Source: Lachnospiraceae bacterium
GTDB lineage: Bacteria; Bacillota; Clostridia; Lachnospirales; Lachnospiraceae
Reading direction: 5' to 3'
DNA: 64,000 nt
Assembly: GCA_017440575.1 (NCBI GenBank)
Contig: JAFSGY010000058.1
Span: forward strand, 22,331 to 86,330
Below, piece after piece: positions 15,873 through 23,550 of this stretch (position 1 is its first letter; every line of letters begins with the position of its first letter). The translations under genes and the position numbers were made by a program. The notes below the pieces were generated by a model. That model was not told the origin of the DNA. It ran no database searches and worked only from the letters and a program-made list of their open reading frames with translations.

Positions 15873-17057
15873 ATGGACAATAAAGCTTTATATAAACTTA
15901 CCTATGGTTTGTTTTTATTAGCAGCACAGGAAAATGGTATTGATAATGGATGTATTATTAATACAGCAATTCAGATTGCCAACAATCCTACTAGAATTGC
16001 CGTTGCTGTCATTCAAAACAATAAGACTCATGATATGATTTTAAATACAGGCAAATTTAATATTTCTTCCATTACAACAGAAGCGAAATTCAGCCTGTTC
16101 CAACACTTTGGAATGCAGTCTGGAAGGGATGTAAACAAGTTCGAACATTTTGAAGATGCTGCCCGCAGCGAAAATAATCTTTTTTATTTAACAACTGCCT
16201 CCAATATGTATATGTCTGCAAATGTAACAGAGCATTTTGACTTAGGTAGCCATACTTTATTTATTGCAGAACTTACGGATGGCAAAGTTTTATCCGATGT
16301 ACCTTCCTGCACCTATAGTTATTATCAGAGCGACATCAAACCTAAGCCTGTTGCAAGCCAAAAGCGTTCTTGGACCTGTTCCATATGCGGCTATGTGTAT
16401 GAAGGTGACGAAGTACCTGATGACTTCCTTTGCCCTCTATGCCATCATGGAAAAGAAGATTTTGTTCTTACCGCCCCCCCCTCTGCGCCTGTTTCCTTAT
16501 CAACCGGCTCTTCTACAAATAAGTATGTATGTAGCGTATGTGGTTATGTTCATGAGGGAGATGCGGCACCAGAAAAATGCCCACAGTGTGGTGTACCTGC
16601 TGAGAAGTTTACGGTTCAGTCAGGCGAGAGAACATGGGCAGCTGAGCATGTTGTAGGTATTGCCAAAGGCGTAAGAGAAGATATCTTAGAAGATTTAAGA
16701 GCAAACTACATCGGAGAATGTACAGAAGTTGGTATGTATCTTGCAATGGCAAGAGTTGCACATAGAGAAGGCTATCCTGAAATCGGTCTTTACTGGGAAA
16801 AAGCTGCTTGGGAAGAAGCTGAACATGCTGCTAAGTTTGCTGAATTATTAGGCGAAGTGGTAACAGACTCTACCAAGAAGAACCTCGAAATGAGAGTCGA
16901 AGCAGAAAACGGCGCAACAGCTGGTAAGTTTGACCTTGCTAAGCGTGCAAAGGAGCTTAACCTTGACGCTATCCATGATACCGTTCATGAAATGGCTAGG
17001 GATGAAGCAAGACACGGAAAAGCCTTTGAAGGATTGTTGAAGCGATACTTTGCGTAG
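15873..17057 (+). CDS. Flavin reductase-rubredoxin-reverse rubrerythrin fusion
   Basis: ATG 15873 has AGGAGAG upstream. The 394-residue protein chains four modules. They are an FMN-binding flavin reductase-like domain (~1-155) and a rubredoxin (~166-200, C169/C172 and C187/C190). A rubredoxin-like knuckle (~218-250, C220/C223 and C236/C239) and a diiron domain (~260-394) follow. The first two equal 'high molecular weight rubredoxin' (Hrb), which takes electrons from NAD(P)H; the last two equal reverse rubrerythrin. The fusion would thus be a one-chain NAD(P)H-to-peroxide/O2 reductase. It lies after the PerR-revRbr operon, with a terminator between. Domains are clear; the electron route is inferred. 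Confidence 0.9.
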   Translation: MDNKALYKLTYGLFLLAAQENGIDNGCIINTAIQIANNPTRIAVAVIQNNKTHDMILNTGKFNISSITTEAKFSLFQHFGMQSGRDVNKFEHFEDAARSENNLFYLTTASNMYMSANVTEHFDLGSHTLFIAELTDGKVLSDVPSCTYSYYQSDIKPKPVASQKRSWTCSICGYVYEGDEVPDDFLCPLCHHGKEDFVLTAPPSAPVSLSTGSSTNKYVCSVCGYVHEGDAAPEKCPQCGVPAEKFTVQSGERTWAAEHVVGIAKGVREDILEDLRANYIGECTEVGMYLAMARVAHREGYPEIGLYWEKAAWEEAEHAAKFAELLGEVVTDSTKKNLEMRVEAENGATAGKFDLAKRAKELNLDAIHDTVHEMARDEARHGKAFEGLLKRYFA

Positions 17058-17076
17058 GCTATAAGCCATGCAAAGC

Positions 17077-17136
17077 AAAAATAAGAAATAGTTGGAGGAG
17101 GACACTTGTGTACTCAGCCAACTATTTTTTATTTTT
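17077..17136 (+). terminator. Long terminator hairpin after the fusion gene
   Basis: AAATAGTTGG pairs with CCAACTATTT, and the outer A-rich and T-rich flanks extend the stem, ending in TTTTTTATTTTTG. Confidence 0.85.
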
Positions 17137-17296
17137 GCTTTATAGGGCGACAGCCCGACAATGAGAAAATACGCAGTATTTTCGAGTGGCGCATGGCTGG
17201 TTGCCTACTCTACTATGTTTTCTTCTTTGCTTTATAGGGCGACAGCCCGACAACGAGAAAATACGCAGTATTTTCGAATGGCGCATGGCTGGTTGC
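17134..17296. repeat. Pair of 71-bp structured direct repeats
   Basis: Two 71-bp copies (17134-17204 and 17226-17296) differ at two bases and are separated by 21 bp. Each contains two hairpins: GGGC-GACA-GCCC and GAAAATAC-GCA-GTATTTTC, then GCGCATGGCTGGTTGC. No open frame or ribosome-binding site is present. With only two copies and internal hairpins it is not a CRISPR array. The region 17058-17418 holds no gene. Confidence 0.85.
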
Positions 17297-17357
17297 TTAA
17301 CACTTCTATTTTTCCCCTTTTAAACAATCTTATAGAATAAAATGGTTGCTTATTCAA

Positions 17358-17400
17358 TATAATCTAGATTATAATAATCTTAATTATAAGAATCATGATT
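17358..17400. promoter_or_regulatory. AT-rich palindromes before the ATPase gene
   Basis: A perfect 16-bp palindrome, TATAATCTAGATTATA (17358-17373), and a perfect 10-bp palindrome, AATCATGATT (17391-17400), lie within 60 bp of the start codon. They overlap likely -10 sequences and could be an operator or a bidirectional promoter. Confidence 0.45.
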
Positions 17401-17418
17401 ATAAAGGATGTGGTTATT

Positions 17419-18819
17419 ATGTTTATCGGCAGAAAGGAAGAACTTCACTTCTTAGAAGAACGATATCAAGCCAGTACCGCCCAACTAATTGTTTTATATG
17501 GTAGAAGACGTATCGGTAAGACAGAAACCTTACGTCATTTTTGTGAGAATAAGCCTCATGTATTCTATTCATGTACAGAGTGTACCAATGAACTGCAACT
17601 TCAAGCATTTAGTGAAAGAATGCTCAAAACAGGAATGCCTGTCAGACAATATATTAATACCTTTTCCTCTTGGGAACAGGCTTTTCGAAGCACCTTAGAA
17701 CTACCGGGCAATCAAAAAAAGCTACTAGTTATCGATGAATTTCCATATATGGTAAAAAACAATGCCGAAATTCCATCCATTCTTCAAAATTTATGGGATC
17801 AGCTGTTAAAAGATTCCTCTGTCATGATTATTTTATGTGGTAGTGCCATGTCTTTTATCGAAAAAGAGATTCTTGCCGAGAAAAATCCACTGTATGGCCG
17901 CGCTACAGGTATTCTTAAAATGAAAGAAATGAATTTTTATGATGCCATTCAATTTGTTCCAAATTATTCACCTGAGGAGAAAATTGCGACTTATGCAATT
18001 TTAGGTGGAATTCCACATTATTTAAAACAATTTCATGATGATATCCCATTAGCTGAAAATATAAAGAAAAACATACTTACAAGGGGAAGTATTCTTTATA
18101 GTGAAGTGGAATTCCTTATGCGTCAGGAATTGCGTGAAACAACTACTTATAATACCATCATTACCGCTATAGCCTTAGGAAATACCAAGTTAAACGATAT
18201 CTATACCAAGACACAAATCGAAAAGACCAAGCTAAGCGTTTATCTAAAAAACCTTACAGATTTAGGTATTCTTTTCCGTGAATTTCCTGTATCTGATAAA
18301 GTAAAAGAACAGGCCAAGGTTCAAAGAGGACTTTATAAGCTTACCGACAATTTTTTCCGTTTCTGGTACTCTTTTGTTTTTCCTAATTTATCAGAATTGG
18401 AAAGCGGCGATACAGATGGTATCTGGGAGTATGTGATTAAAGAGAAAATAGATGATTATATATCCTATATCTTTGAAAATATATGTATACAGTACCTTAG
18501 AGCAAAAAATAGAAAAAATGAATTATCCTTTCATTTTTCACAAATTGGCAGATGGTGGAATAAAACAGACGAAATTGATATCATGGCAACGAATGCTGAC
18601 AGAACACATTTTATCATTGGAGAATGTAAATACCGTAATAATCCTTTCCCAATGTCTGAACTAAAAAAATTACAACAGAAATTCCCTTGCCAAACAGAAT
18701 CAGACATCATCGAATATTGGCTTTTCTCAAAAAGTGGTTTTACAGAGGATTTGATGTCATATGAGGAAAAAGGTATATATCAAATATCTCTTGAAGAAAT
18801 CGTAACTTTTCAATCTTAG
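17419..18819 (+). CDS. Archaeal-type ATPase with C-terminal PD-(D/E)XK nuclease-like domain (DUF234)
   Basis: The start ATG 17419 (MFIGRKEEL) is the family-typical N-terminus, with AAGGA upstream. The 466-residue protein has Walker A GRRRIGKT (28-35) and Walker B LLVIDE (102-107). A winged-helix part (TKLNDIYTKTQIEKTKLSVYL, ~255-275) follows. Near the end DEIDIMA and IIGECKY supply the Asp and Glu-x-Lys of a PD-(D/E)XK nuclease fold. This is the DUF234-type ATPase family, spread in many anaerobes; its role is not established and a defence or mobile origin is often suspected. It is flanked by the repeat pair and by a rubrerythrin remnant, consistent with insertion here. Confidence 0.85.
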   Translation: MFIGRKEELHFLEERYQASTAQLIVLYGRRRIGKTETLRHFCENKPHVFYSCTECTNELQLQAFSERMLKTGMPVRQYINTFSSWEQAFRSTLELPGNQKKLLVIDEFPYMVKNNAEIPSILQNLWDQLLKDSSVMIILCGSAMSFIEKEILAEKNPLYGRATGILKMKEMNFYDAIQFVPNYSPEEKIATYAILGGIPHYLKQFHDDIPLAENIKKNILTRGSILYSEVEFLMRQELRETTTYNTIITAIALGNTKLNDIYTKTQIEKTKLSVYLKNLTDLGILFREFPVSDKVKEQAKVQRGLYKLTDNFFRFWYSFVFPNLSELESGDTDGIWEYVIKEKIDDYISYIFENICIQYLRAKNRKNELSFHFSQIGRWWNKTDEIDIMATNADRTHFIIGECKYRNNPFPMSELKKLQQKFPCQTESDIIEYWLFSKSGFTEDLMSYEEKGIYQISLEEIVTFQS

Positions 18820-18822
18820 CAC

Positions 18823-18855
18823 TATCCACAATACCGTACATGAAATGGCATGACT
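18823..18855 (+). pseudogene. Remnant of a third rubrerythrin gene
   Basis: Right after the ATPase stop codon, the frame at 18823 reads TIHNTVHEMA then a stop, against [14 protein letters not shown] in both rubrerythrins. The DNA matches the fused gene near 16970 at about 25 of 29 bases. Nothing else of the gene is visible. The fragment now runs into the terminator hairpin. Confidence 0.7.
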
Positions 18856-18873
18856 TCTTACAAGTCATGCCAT
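18845..18873. terminator. Terminator between convergent genes
   Basis: ATGGCATGACTT pairs perfectly with AAGTCATGCCAT around CTTAC. Part of the left arm is the rubrerythrin remnant. Confidence 0.75.
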
Positions 18874-18877
18874 ATTT

Positions 18878-19912
18878 CTATACCCCCTCCCATCTTTTCT
18901 CCACCTTCTTAGAATAAGAAAACAACTCTGCCTCTAAGGTTTTCTCATCCTTATCTAATGGCTTTTGAATCACACACCCACGAAGCTTTAGACCATGAGC
19001 ACCCGTTTCTGCCTCTGGTTTTACATTCATAAAAACAGACGTCGCACTTCCTTTACTTGGCTTAGGAAGCGTATCAAGATACTCTCTGTCATAAAAAGTC
19101 AATCCTACCTCTTGCGTACATTCGTATTCTATTACCATATAATGCTTACCTCGTGGACATTGCTGTTCTAGTGCCTTCAACAGATCCCCCTTCATATCTT
19201 CCAGTTCGTCTTCCGTCATATGTTGCAACATACGCTCTCTGTATTCACTGTCTGCAAACTTTTCTTCAGTATCAGCCCAAACATCTATGGTGTCTATTTT
19301 GTTGATATAACATACAGCAGACCTTCCATCCCTCAGTTCAAATTCCAGCTCACTCGTTTTTCCACATCCTAATACTACCGGAAGTTCTATTATGCATTCC
19401 TCCGGCATAATATCTACCAATACCTGCATGTCATCTGTCCATTCCGGCAGGCTTTCAAATTCATTACGCAGTTCAATATTCGTAACCGCAAGACATTCCC
19501 ATTCCACATCATAAAAATAAGAATCCTTTGACACTTTCCATCCAGCCTCGCGCATTTTTGAAAATAGCAAAAATGCTTCATACATGTTGTCATGTCTTAA
19601 TAGCCCGGAAGTTCCGCCAGCTGTCTCATAGCTTGCCTCTCCATTTCGCAACTCTCTCGTATGCATAAAAAATCTTCTATTTTTTCGAGATTCTATATGG
19701 TTTTTTAATGATTCCCTAGGTGTTACTTTATGATGATATTCTTCTAATGGTTCATCTGTTATTTCTAAAATATGTAAAGAAGCTTTTTTCTCCTTTAAGG
19801 TCATTCCCAGGATATAATAAAAACGCCCCTCCTTCTCTACATCTTTTCCAATTACCCTAACTTCATCATATTCCGCATTTGCACATAGTACATTAAAAAA
19901 TTCAAAGTTCAT
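18878..19912 (-). CDS. Conserved hypothetical cytoplasmic protein
   Basis: The likely start is ATG 19912 (MNFEFFN), with AGAGAGG about nine bases before it; ATG 19921 is too close to the site. The 344-residue protein has no signal peptide or membrane segment. It is mixed alpha/beta and acidic in the middle (TEEKFADSEYRERML..TEDELEDMKGD). I do not recognise a family or catalytic motif. It is a single gene, convergent with the ATPase gene and divergent from the STAS-like gene. Confidence 0.75.
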   Translation of the reverse strand: MNFEFFNVLCANAEYDEVRVIGKDVEKEGRFYYILGMTLKEKKASLHILEITDEPLEEYHHKVTPRESLKNHIESRKNRRFFMHTRELRNGEASYETAGGTSGLLRHDNMYEAFLLFSKMREAGWKVSKDSYFYDVEWECLAVTNIELRNEFESLPEWTDDMQVLVDIMPEECIIELPVVLGCGKTSELEFELRDGRSAVCYINKIDTIDVWADTEEKFADSEYRERMLQHMTEDELEDMKGDLLKALEQQCPRGKHYMVIEYECTQEVGLTFYDREYLDTLPKPSKGSATSVFMNVKPEAETGAHGLKLRGCVIQKPLDKDEKTLEAELFSYSKKVEKRWEGV

Positions 19913-20174
19913 AAAAACCATACCTCTCTTAACACATTTTATCTATGTTTTATCCTTAAAATACAGTAATAACTAGCTTTATTAGATTTATTTTACCACA
20001 TTCTCAATATCTGCTGTATAACAAATAGACCTTTGTTGACAAACCATTACTATTTTTTTATAATAACATTACACAGTTAATTCTGAATGTTTTGCTAGTT
20101 ATTCATATTTTGTGTGACACCTTATGTTCAGTCCTATATTTTTATAACATATTATAGACAAAGGAGAATTCATT
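19913..20174. other. Divergent intergenic region
   Basis: These 262 AT-rich bases contain one clear promoter, for the gene at 20175, and no open frame with a ribosome-binding site. Confidence 0.6.
20036..20064 (+). promoter_or_regulatory. Consensus sigma-A promoter of the STAS-like gene
   Basis: TTGACA (20036-20041), 17 bases, TATAAT (20059-20064). The 5' leader would be ~104 bases long. Confidence 0.85.
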
Positions 20175-20573
20175 ATGGCACAGAAAAATGGAGCACAATC
20201 AGTAGAAACAATCACAGGAAGAAAAATCGTACTTTCAAAAGGTGTTGGTCAGACCAATATTGATGAATTAAAATGGCTTACCGATACCGTTTTATCCAAC
20301 GCAAAAGCATGGAAAGCAACAGGATGCGCATATATTGCTGACTGTTCAGAAATGAAGCCTGTTTCCCCAGCTGAGGGCGGCGAGCTGGTTACTATGACTA
20401 AGAAATTTGTAGACGCAGGCTGTAAGGCATTTGCTTTTGTAGAAGGCAAATCTATCATGTTAAAGATTCAGGCACAGAAGAATACACAGCGTTCTGAAAC
20501 TGGTGTAGCAGAAGGACACTTCGCAACTCTTGAAGAAGCCTTAGCATGGTTAAAGGATGAAGTAAAAATTTAA
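20175..20573 (+). CDS. Small cytoplasmic protein, possibly STAS/SpoIIAA-like
   Basis: The 132-residue protein has AAAGGAG before ATG 20175. It alternates strands and helices (GCAYIADCSEMKPVSP, then AGCKAFAFVEGKSIMLK, then FATLEEALAWLK). That resembles a STAS or SpoIIAA-like fold, in which short proteins bind partners or nucleotides. This is a fold impression, not a family match. It has its own consensus promoter and terminator, and such strong signals suggest a well-expressed gene. It stands before, but not in, the hydrogenase maturation operon. Confidence 0.7.
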   Translation: MAQKNGAQSVETITGRKIVLSKGVGQTNIDELKWLTDTVLSNAKAWKATGCAYIADCSEMKPVSPAEGGELVTMTKKFVDAGCKAFAFVEGKSIMLKIQAQKNTQRSETGVAEGHFATLEEALAWLKDEVKI

Positions 20574-20583
20574 TTCCATACAT

Positions 20584-20616
20584 ACCGACTGGTGAATTTT
20601 CATCAGTCGGTTTTTT
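20584..20616 (+). terminator. Terminator of the STAS-like gene
   Basis: ACCGACTG pairs with CAGTCGGT, followed by TTTTTT. Confidence 0.92.
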
Positions 20617-20621
20617 CATAT

Positions 20622-20650
20622 TTGACTTGCCTTTTTTCATGTTTTATTAT
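20622..20650 (+). promoter_or_regulatory. Sigma-A promoter of the hyd maturation operon
   Basis: TTGACT (20622-20627), 17 bases, TATTAT (20645-20650), beginning only a few bases after the preceding terminator. Confidence 0.8.
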
Positions 20651-20688
20651 GATTAAGAATATATGAATCAATCGTGTGGAGGATACCA

Positions 20689-20964
20689 ATGGAAACAAGA
20701 ATCGCACTAATCGGAATTATTGTCGAGAACACCGACAATACCATGGAGCTGAACCAAATCTTACATGAATACGGACAATATATCATCGGCAGGATGGGCA
20801 TTCCATACCGCGAGAAAAAGGTCAATGTTATTAGTGTCGCCATTGATGCTCCGCAAGATATCATCAATGCCCTTTCCGGGAAAATCGGAAGACTCAAAGG
20901 AATTACGGCAAAAACGGTATACTCTAATATTACATCAACGGGAAACGGCGTGATCACTCCCTAA
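20689..20964 (+). CDS. TM1266-type regulator of the iron-only hydrogenase system
   Basis: ATG 20689 has GGAGG six bases upstream. The 91-residue protein has an ACT/NikR-C-like ferredoxin fold. It runs RIALIGIIVENTDNTMELN, then YGQYIIGRMGIPY, then NVISVAIDAPQDIINALSGKIGRLKGI. This matches the small putative regulators found in hydrogenase gene clusters. Its exact ligand is unknown. It heads the operon, 47 bp before hydE, which supports a link to hydrogenase assembly or its control. Confidence 0.88.
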   Translation: METRIALIGIIVENTDNTMELNQILHEYGQYIIGRMGIPYREKKVNVISVAIDAPQDIINALSGKIGRLKGITAKTVYSNITSTGNGVITP

Positions 20965-21011
20965 ATAAAAGCTTTTTTACTAAATATTTTTTTAACATAC
21001 TAGAAAGGCAC

Positions 21012-22064
21012 ATGATTTACATGAAACAGGGACTTGAAATCATTGACTCTATACAAAAAAAACAAAACGTCACCTTAGAAAAGCTGCGTTTTTTATTGGA
21101 AACACAAGACAAAGAGGTCTTAGAATACTTAAAACACCTTGCAAGTCAAACTACGCTTGCTATTTATGATAATCATATCTATATTCGTGGATTAATTGAA
21201 TTTACAAACATCTGTAAAAATGATTGCCTGTATTGCGGCATTCGCAAAAGCAACACCAATGCTGAGCGCTACCGCTTAACAAAGGAGGACATCTTATCCT
21301 GCTGCCATACAGGGTATGAGCTTGGTTTTCGTACCTTTGTCCTGCAAGGCGGAGAGGATGGCTACTTTACCGATGAACTTATTTGCAATATTGTTTCCTC
21401 GGTAAAAAAGCAACATCCTGACTGTGCAGTAACACTTTCCATTGGAGAAAAAACTTTCGAAAGCTATCAAAAATACTTTGATGCAGGTGCGGATCGTTAT
21501 TTACTAAGACACGAAACAGCAAACGAAGCCCATTATCAGACGCTACATCCATCAGAGCTTTCCTTAGAAAATAGAAAACGCTGTCTAAGGGATTTAAAAG
21601 ACATTGGCTATCAGACAGGCTGCGGATTTATGGTCGGGTCACCGAATCAGACCATAGAAACGCTATATGAGGACTTACAATTTATTCGGGATTTACAGCC
21701 ACAAATGGTAGGAATCGGCCCGTTTATTCCACATAAGGATACGCCATTTGCAGCCAAACCCGCAGGAACCTTAGACAGAACACTTCGATTGCTTAGTGTC
21801 ATTCGTCTGATACATCCACACGTGCTGTTACCTGCAACAACCGCTCTTGGAACAATCCACCCGCAAGGGCGTGAACTGGGAATCTTAAGTGGCGCTAATG
21901 TTGTCATGCCAAATCTGTCACCGTCACAAGTGCGTAAAAAATACATGCTCTACAACGATAAAATCTCGTCCGGAGAAGAGTCTGCCGAAGGACTAAAAGA
22001 CTTGAAACAACGCATGGAGAGCATCGGTTATCAGGTAGTTGTCGCTCGAGGCGATTACAAATAA
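21012..22064 (+). CDS. hydE: [FeFe] hydrogenase H-cluster radical SAM maturase HydE
   Basis: The 350-residue cytoplasmic enzyme carries the radical-SAM motif CKNDCLYC (C-x3-C-x2-C, ~72-79) in NICKNDCLYCGIRKSN. The rest forms a TIM barrel related to biotin synthase. HydE works with HydG and HydF to build the 2Fe subcluster of the H-cluster, supplying the precursor of the dithiomethylamine bridge. It is second in the operon, and hydG begins ~50 bp after it. The ATG 21012 is close to its AGAAAGG site, and ATG 21021 (MKQGLEI) is an alternative start. No hydrogenase structural gene is in the window. Confidence 0.95.
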   Translation: MIYMKQGLEIIDSIQKKQNVTLEKLRFLLETQDKEVLEYLKHLASQTTLAIYDNHIYIRGLIEFTNICKNDCLYCGIRKSNTNAERYRLTKEDILSCCHTGYELGFRTFVLQGGEDGYFTDELICNIVSSVKKQHPDCAVTLSIGEKTFESYQKYFDAGADRYLLRHETANEAHYQTLHPSELSLENRKRCLRDLKDIGYQTGCGFMVGSPNQTIETLYEDLQFIRDLQPQMVGIGPFIPHKDTPFAAKPAGTLDRTLRLLSVIRLIHPHVLLPATTALGTIHPQGRELGILSGANVVMPNLSPSQVRKKYMLYNDKISSGEESAEGLKDLKQRMESIGYQVVVARGDYK

Positions 22065-22117
22065 ATATTATGACTAATCGGAAAGAACTATCTAACCGAA
22101 AAGAAAGGAAGAACACT

Positions 22118-23539
22118 ATGTACAACGTAAACTCATTAAAAGCAGAGGAATTCATCTCTCACGAAGAAATCGTGGCGACCTTAGCCTACGCAGATGCCAA
22201 TAAGGACAATCTTGCACTGATTGATGAAATCCTTGAAAAGGCAAAGCTTGGAAAAGGACTCAACCACAGAGAAGCATCAGTACTTCTTGCCTGTGAACAG
22301 AAGGACAAGATTCAGCAGATGTTCGAGCTGGCAGAACAGATTAAAAAGGATTATTACGGTAATCGAATCGTACTTTTTGCTCCACTCTATCTGTCCAATT
22401 ACTGTGTCAATGGTTGTGTGTATTGCCCTTATCACATGAAAAACAAGCACATTGCAAGAAAAAAGCTGACACAGGAAGAAATCAGAAAAGAAGTAATTGC
22501 ACTTCAGGATATGGGACACAAGCGACTTGCCATTGAAGCCGGCGAAGACCCTGTGAACAATCCTATCGAATATATCTTGGAATGTATTGACACGATTTAC
22601 AGCATCAAGCATAAAAACGGTGCCATCCGTCGTGTAAATGTCAATATCGCAGCGACAACGGTTGAAAATTACCGTAAGTTAAAGGATGCAGGAATCGGTA
22701 CTTATATTCTTTTCCAGGAAACCTATCATAAAGAAAGCTACGAAAAGCTGCATCCAACAGGTCCAAAGCATGATTATGCATATCATACCGAAGCAATGGA
22801 CAGAGCTATGGAGGGCGGTATTGATGATGTGGGACTTGGTGTACTCTTTGGTCTTGAGCTTTACCGCTATGAGCTTGCAGGCTTACTCATGCATGCAGAG
22901 CACTTAGAGGCAGTTCACGGTGTTGGACCTCATACCATCAGTGTTCCACGATTAAAAAGAGCCGATGATATTGACCCAGACACCTTTGATAATGGCATTA
23001 GTGATGATATTTTTGCAAAGATCTGTGCTTTGATTCGTATCAGCGTTCCATATACTGGCATGATTATCTCCACCAGAGAAAGTCAGGAAGTCAGAGAACG
23101 TGTCCTACCGCTTGGCGTTTCCCAGATTAGTGGCGCTTCCAAGACCAGTGTTGGAGGCTATGCCAATCCAGAACAGGAAGAAGAGGTAACCAGCGCACAG
23201 TTCGATGTCAGCGACCAGCGTACCCTTGATGAAGTGGTAAACTGGCTGATGAAGATGGATTATCTCCCTAGCTTTTGTACTGCGTGCTACCGTGAGGGCA
23301 GAACCGGTGACCGTTTTATGGAGCTTTGCAAGAGTATGCAGATTCTCAACTGTTGCCATCCAAATGCCTTAATCACCTTAAAAGAATACCTAGAGGATTA
23401 CGCAAGCGAAGAAACCAAGCAAATCGGTAAGAAACTGATTGAACGTGAATTGCAGAATATTCCAAAAGAAAAGGTACGAGAAATCACCGCACAACATATC
23501 AAAGACATTGAAAATGGACAGCGAGACTTCCGCTTCTAA
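22118..23539 (+). CDS. hydG: [FeFe] hydrogenase H-cluster radical SAM maturase HydG
   Basis: ATG 22118 (MYNVNSL) is preferred because AAAGGAAG precedes it; a longer frame from 22070 has no site. The 473-residue enzyme cleaves tyrosine to make the CO and CN ligands of the H-cluster iron. The radical-SAM motif is CVNGCVYC, and the C-terminal auxiliary cluster motif is CTAC-x22-C (ending in NCC), both complete. It is a ThiH relative. HydF starts 11 bp after it, so the genes are co-transcribed and probably translated together. Confidence 0.97.
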   Translation: MYNVNSLKAEEFISHEEIVATLAYADANKDNLALIDEILEKAKLGKGLNHREASVLLACEQKDKIQQMFELAEQIKKDYYGNRIVLFAPLYLSNYCVNGCVYCPYHMKNKHIARKKLTQEEIRKEVIALQDMGHKRLAIEAGEDPVNNPIEYILECIDTIYSIKHKNGAIRRVNVNIAATTVENYRKLKDAGIGTYILFQETYHKESYEKLHPTGPKHDYAYHTEAMDRAMEGGIDDVGLGVLFGLELYRYELAGLLMHAEHLEAVHGVGPHTISVPRLKRADDIDPDTFDNGISDDIFAKICALIRISVPYTGMIISTRESQEVRERVLPLGVSQISGASKTSVGGYANPEQEEEVTSAQFDVSDQRTLDEVVNWLMKMDYLPSFCTACYREGRTGDRFMELCKSMQILNCCHPNALITLKEYLEDYASEETKQIGKKLIERELQNIPKEKVREITAQHIKDIENGQRDFRF

Positions 23540-23550
23540 AGGAGAATACT

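Noticed and set aside
17134-17296. Possible CRISPR array
   Set aside because: Only two units of 71 bp with a 21-bp gap, internal hairpins in each, and no cas genes nearby.
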